Shown: positions 60,542-64,000 of the stretch, one piece after another | How positions within the stretch are numbered: the first letter of the stretch is position 1 | Layout of the letters: every line of letters begins with the position of its first letter | From: Streptomyces xylophagus | Lineage (GTDB): Bacteria; Actinomycetota; Actinomycetes; Streptomycetales; Streptomycetaceae | NCBI RefSeq assembly: GCF_000716435.1 | Contig: NZ_JNWO01000002.1 | Coordinates: forward strand, 372,001 to 436,000 | Length of the DNA: 64,000 nt | Reading direction: 5' to 3' | Translations under genes and position numbers: made by a program | The notes under the pieces: generated by a model | Database searches by the model: none | Seen by the model: the letters and a program-made list of their open reading frames with translations, nothing else | What the model was told of the DNA's origin: nothing

Positions 60542-61393
60542 TCACGCCTGGCGTCCGGGACGGTGAGTGGGGTCGGGCCACGGCTCGCGTACCGCAGTGG
60601 ACACCGCCCGGGCGGTGGTCAGGACGCAGCGGTCGAACTCCGCCTCGCCGTGCTTGGGGTCCGCGTCGGCCACGTCCCTGCCCCAGACCCCGGTCTCGCT
60701 GACCTGGTCCATGCGGTAGTCCCAGAACGAGTCGACGTCGACATGAGAGGTGGCCCGGTCCATCCGGACCAGTTCGGGCGCGAGGTGCAGCATCACGGAC
60801 GTCTCGAAGAAGTTGGCGTGCATCAACGCCCGGCCGTAGGTGACGTGTCCGTCGACCTCGGGACCCGGGTACATCGTCACGTACCCCAACGCCCTCACCC
60901 GGGCGTCCCGGTGACGGACCCTCAGCTTCTCCGCCGACACATCGAGCGCGCCGTTGTTCCAGATGTGACCGTTGAGCAGGATGAACTGCCGTACTCCGGA
61001 GGCGTAGAGCGAGTCGATGACGTCCTCGATCACGGCGATCATCGTCTCCGGCCGCAGGGCCACCGTCCCCGCGAAGTCGCCGTGGGACGCGGACACGCCG
61101 AAGCTCAGTGGCGGCAGGACGGGCACGCCGGTGAGTGCGGAGACCCCGAGGGCGACCGCCTCGCAGATCCGGGTGTCCACGGCGAGGGGGAGATGCGGGC
61201 CGTGCTGCTCGGTGGCGCCGACGGGGATGATGACGGCGTCCTGGGCGGCGGCCGTGGACTCCGCCTCCGGCCAGGTCAGCTCCTCCCACAGCACCGGCGA
61301 TCCGGACCCGCCCAACTGCGCGGCGAGTTCGGGGACATCGAGCCCTGTGGGGATCGTTCGGCCGGACGGACCGGTGACGAAGACGGACGACAT
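60542..61393 (-). CDS. Creatininase-family metallo-amidohydrolase
   Basis: 283 residues. The family's metal-binding segment P-V-G-A-T-E-Q-H-G-P-H-L-P-L-A-V-D-T is intact (Glu, His and Asp ligands), with a further His in V-S-A-S-H-G-D-F-A-G-T. The ribosome site GAGGAGAGG precedes the ATG. The family includes creatinine amidohydrolase, the FAPy deformylase ArfB and mycofactocin-system MftE, so a cyclic amide or formamide is the expected substrate type, not necessarily creatinine. Confidence 0.9.
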   Translation of the reverse strand: MSSVFVTGPSGRTIPTGLDVPELAAQLGGSGSPVLWEELTWPEAESTAAAQDAVIIPVGATEQHGPHLPLAVDTRICEAVALGVSALTGVPVLPPLSFGVSASHGDFAGTVALRPETMIAVIEDVIDSLYASGVRQFILLNGHIWNNGALDVSAEKLRVRHRDARVRALGYVTMYPGPEVDGHVTYGRALMHANFFETSVMLHLAPELVRMDRATSHVDVDSFWDYRMDQVSETGVWGRDVADADPKHGEAEFDRCVLTTARAVSTAVREPWPDPTHRPGRQA

Positions 61394-61422
61394 GGCTCTC
61401 CTCTCCTCGGGACCGATGGCGC

Positions 61423-61881
61423 TCACCATCGGCGTCGGCTCTTCTCGGGCAGCAGGTCCAGGGCGCGCAACGGGACGGGCTTGTCGCCGTCGACCGTGGT
61501 GACCCACACGGTGGCGTCCGGGCAGTAGTCGCTGATCAGTTCGCGGCACACCCCGCACGGGGCGATGATCCGGAACCAGCCCGCCGGTTTGATCTGCACC
61601 GAGACCACCGACGTGATGGTCAGCTCCGCACCGGCGGGCAGGGCGCCCCGGGCCGTGCCCATGGCCACCCCCTCCGCACAGATCGAACTGCGCCGGCAGG
61701 AGCCCTCCACATGGACCCCGGTGTGGATCCGGCCGTCGGCGGTGCGGAGCGCGGTCGCGACCTCGTGACGGCCCGACTTCCAGACCCGGGCCAGCAAGTG
61801 CTGTGCGGTGGCGAGGAGTTCGATGTCGTCCTCGTCCATCGACGCCGGTACGGAGACGGGCCGCACGCCCACGGCACTCAT
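61423..61881 (-). CDS. Cytidine deaminase-fold protein
   Basis: 152 residues with the zinc deaminase signature I-C-A-E-G-V-A (first zinc Cys and catalytic Glu) and P-C-G-V-C-R-E (two further zinc Cys). An H-V-E-G segment precedes these, as in cytidine and blasticidin-S deaminases. The rest of the substrate pocket is not close to cytidine deaminase Cdd. ATG overlaps the amidohydrolase stop (ATGA). It likely removes ammonia from an amino group on a heterocycle or amidine. Confidence 0.9.
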   Translation of the reverse strand: MSAVGVRPVSVPASMDEDDIELLATAQHLLARVWKSGRHEVATALRTADGRIHTGVHVEGSCRRSSICAEGVAMGTARGALPAGAELTITSVVSVQIKPAGWFRIIAPCGVCRELISDYCPDATVWVTTVDGDKPVPLRALDLLPEKSRRRW

Positions 61882-62642
61882 ACCGTCAGCCCCAGCAGCC
61901 GGGCCATGTTGCCGCCCTCGACCAGCGCCCGGTCCTTCTCGTCCTCGACCGCCTTGGCGATCTTCATGCGCTCCAGGTCGAAGTCGGAGCCGGGCCACTC
62001 GCTGCCCATCAGGATCTTCTCGGGTCCGAGTCGTGCGTAGGCGCGCTTGACGTCGCTCATCAGCGTCGCCGAAGTTTCCAGGTACACGTGCGGCTGCCGC
62101 TCGGCCACGATGATCGCCTCCGGGACGTTCCACACCGCCCCCATGTGGGCGATGATCGTGGGGACTTCGGGGTGGTCCCGCGCGATCTCCTCGATGGCCA
62201 GCGGTGCGCAGAACGCGTCGTCGAGAGCGTTGATCAGCACCAGCAGCCCGCGCCGCGCGCACGCCTCGAACACCGGGTCCAGCAGGCCGTGGTCGGCGAC
62301 GTGGTAGCCGTGCAGGCTCGGGTGCAGCTTCAGGCCCACCAGACCCGCGTCGGCCATCCGGTCGATCTCGTCGAGGGCGTCGTCGGCCTGCGGCATCACC
62401 TGCCCGAAGCCGAAGAACCGGTCCGGGTACGAGGCCACCAGCGAGGCGATGAAGTCGTTCTCGATGCGCTGCGCGAGCGAGCACACCATCGCCATGTCCA
62501 CTCCCGCCGCGTCCATCCGGTCGAGGATGCGGCGCGGCTCGAAGGGTGTGTACGGCGGCGGGGCCTGGCCCTTGCGGGCGCCCGTGAGGTAGTCGGAACG
62601 GCCCCGGACGTCCTGAGTGGTGTTGTACGCGTCGATGATCAA
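61878..62642 (-). CDS. Amidohydrolase-2 family protein with altered metal motif
   Basis: 254 residues, TIM-barrel amidohydrolase-like, from a TTG start. The usual N-terminal HxH (D-A-H-x-H) is replaced by D-A-Y-N-T. Later conserved positions remain: L-K-L-H-P-S, I-I-A-H-M-G-A and G-S-E-W-P-G-S-D. Without the HxH pair a binuclear site is unlikely, so a mononuclear or decarboxylase-like chemistry, or loss of activity, is possible. Coupled to the deaminase-fold gene. Confidence 0.88.
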   Translation of the reverse strand: MIIDAYNTTQDVRGRSDYLTGARKGQAPPPYTPFEPRRILDRMDAAGVDMAMVCSLAQRIENDFIASLVASYPDRFFGFGQVMPQADDALDEIDRMADAGLVGLKLHPSLHGYHVADHGLLDPVFEACARRGLLVLINALDDAFCAPLAIEEIARDHPEVPTIIAHMGAVWNVPEAIIVAERQPHVYLETSATLMSDVKRAYARLGPEKILMGSEWPGSDFDLERMKIAKAVEDEKDRALVEGGNMARLLGLTV

Positions 62643-62675
62643 AGCGGTTCGTCCTTACTCGCTACGTGCGATTCG

Positions 62676-63634
<959 letters not shown>

Positions 63635-63638
<4 letters not shown>

Positions 63639-64000
63639 GCGATGCCTCCCAGGGAGCGGGCCGTGGCACGGGCGGGGGAGGGCAGCACGCAGGCGTCGAG
63701 GTGACCGTCCTCGCCGTGCCGCTGCCGGAGCACGGGCCGCTCGGCACACGCGTCGTGGACGAGCGGACACCGGGGCGCGAACGCGCAGCCGGCCGGCCGG
63801 TCCACCCCGGTCAGCGGACTGCCCGCGATGGTCGGCAGCCGTCGTACGACAGGACCGTCGATCGGTGGGACGGAGCCCAACAGGCCCATGGTGTAGGGGT
63901 GTTGGGGGTGGAACAGCACCTCCTCGCGCAGCCCCTGCTCCACGATCCGGCCCGCGTACATCACCGCCACCCGGTCGGCGACCTCGGCGACGACGCCCAG
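63635..64000 (-). CDS. ABC transporter ATP-binding protein (OppD/DppD type), N-terminus beyond window
   Basis: The last 121 codons of an OppD/DppD-type ATPase: V-A-V-M-Y-A-G-R-I-V-E, H-P-Q-H-P-Y-T-M-G-L-L-G and the C-terminal A-F-A-P-R-C-P cysteine motif. The Walker motifs and start lie outside the window. The 3' end couples to the OppF-type gene. The importer would feed block D. Confidence 0.9.

Noticed and set aside
16356..61393. A creatinine to creatine to sarcosine to glycine pathway assembled from creatininase, creatinase-like and sarcosine-oxidase-like genes
   Set aside because: The genes sit in separate, separately regulated blocks 35-45 kb apart, and each belongs to a broad family; the link is suggestive but not supported as one pathway.

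Overview
This is a high-GC chromosomal window with strong third-position GC bias, frequent GTG and TTG starts and long antisense shadow frames. It carries WhiB, SARP/AfsR-type, LAL (large LuxR), PucR/CdaR and FCD-GntR regulators and an intergenic hairpin repeat of the type common in Streptomyces. It is almost certainly from Streptomyces or a close actinomycete relative. I see no rRNA, tRNA, insertion sequence, phage gene or CRISPR array. The window reads as an accessory metabolic region built from blocks for scavenging organic nitrogen, each next to its own regulator.

Layout. 1-10.9 kb is a mixed set: WhiB (cut by the window edge), a DUF1003 membrane protein, a helical hypothetical protein, a LAL ATPase regulator followed by a PucR-type regulator, a secreted phospholipase D-like protein, a nitrobindin-like protein, a free-standing condensation-domain acyltransferase, and a DJ-1/PfpI protein with a small partner. 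11.1-25.5 kb (block A) is a tightly coupled operon: oligopeptide-type ABC importer, degenerate M24 (creatinase-like) protein, proline-iminopeptidase-like hydrolase, Rieske oxygenase of the quaternary-amine type, FAD amine oxidase, prolyl-oligopeptidase-like S9 peptidase, PucR regulator, then a second FAD amine oxidase. A near-identical 14-bp element lies before the first and the last gene of the block. 25.5-28.3 kb has an ADP-ribosylglycohydrolase, a P-loop kinase-like protein and an acyl-CoA-dehydrogenase-fold oxidase.

28.3-36.5 kb (block B) is a full Nit1C-type cluster (MSMEG_0565-0572 families): glycosyltransferase, nitrilase, GNAT/AIR-synthase protein, radical SAM, Sll0783-like protein, amidohydrolase, flavoprotein and MSMEG_0570-like protein. 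Its nitrilase is duplicated, and one copy has lost two of the three catalytic residues. 36.6-47.8 kb holds membrane proteins, an MMPL transporter, aminopeptidase N, an IclR/SARP divergent pair with a 12-bp palindrome and a 24-bp tandem repeat between them, an MFS carrier and an AsnC/Lrp regulator.

47.8-55.7 kb (block C), divergent from an FCD-GntR regulator, encodes cyclase, gamma-glutamyltransferase-like protein, copper amine oxidase, phthalate-type Rieske oxygenase, glutamine-synthetase-like enzyme and ferredoxin reductase. This combination recalls the gamma-glutamylation plus Rieske logic of aniline oxidation. 56.6-64.0 kb (block D) runs on the minus strand from an oligopeptide-type ABC transporter (cut by the window end) through an amidohydrolase with an altered metal motif, a cytidine-deaminase-fold protein, a creatininase-family enzyme and an aldehyde dehydrogenase to a single polypeptide joining a PLP class-V aminotransferase domain to a sarcosine/N-methyltryptophan-oxidase domain.

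Blocks A, C and D probably import and dismantle different amine, amide or N-methylated compounds. Exact substrates cannot be read from sequence.
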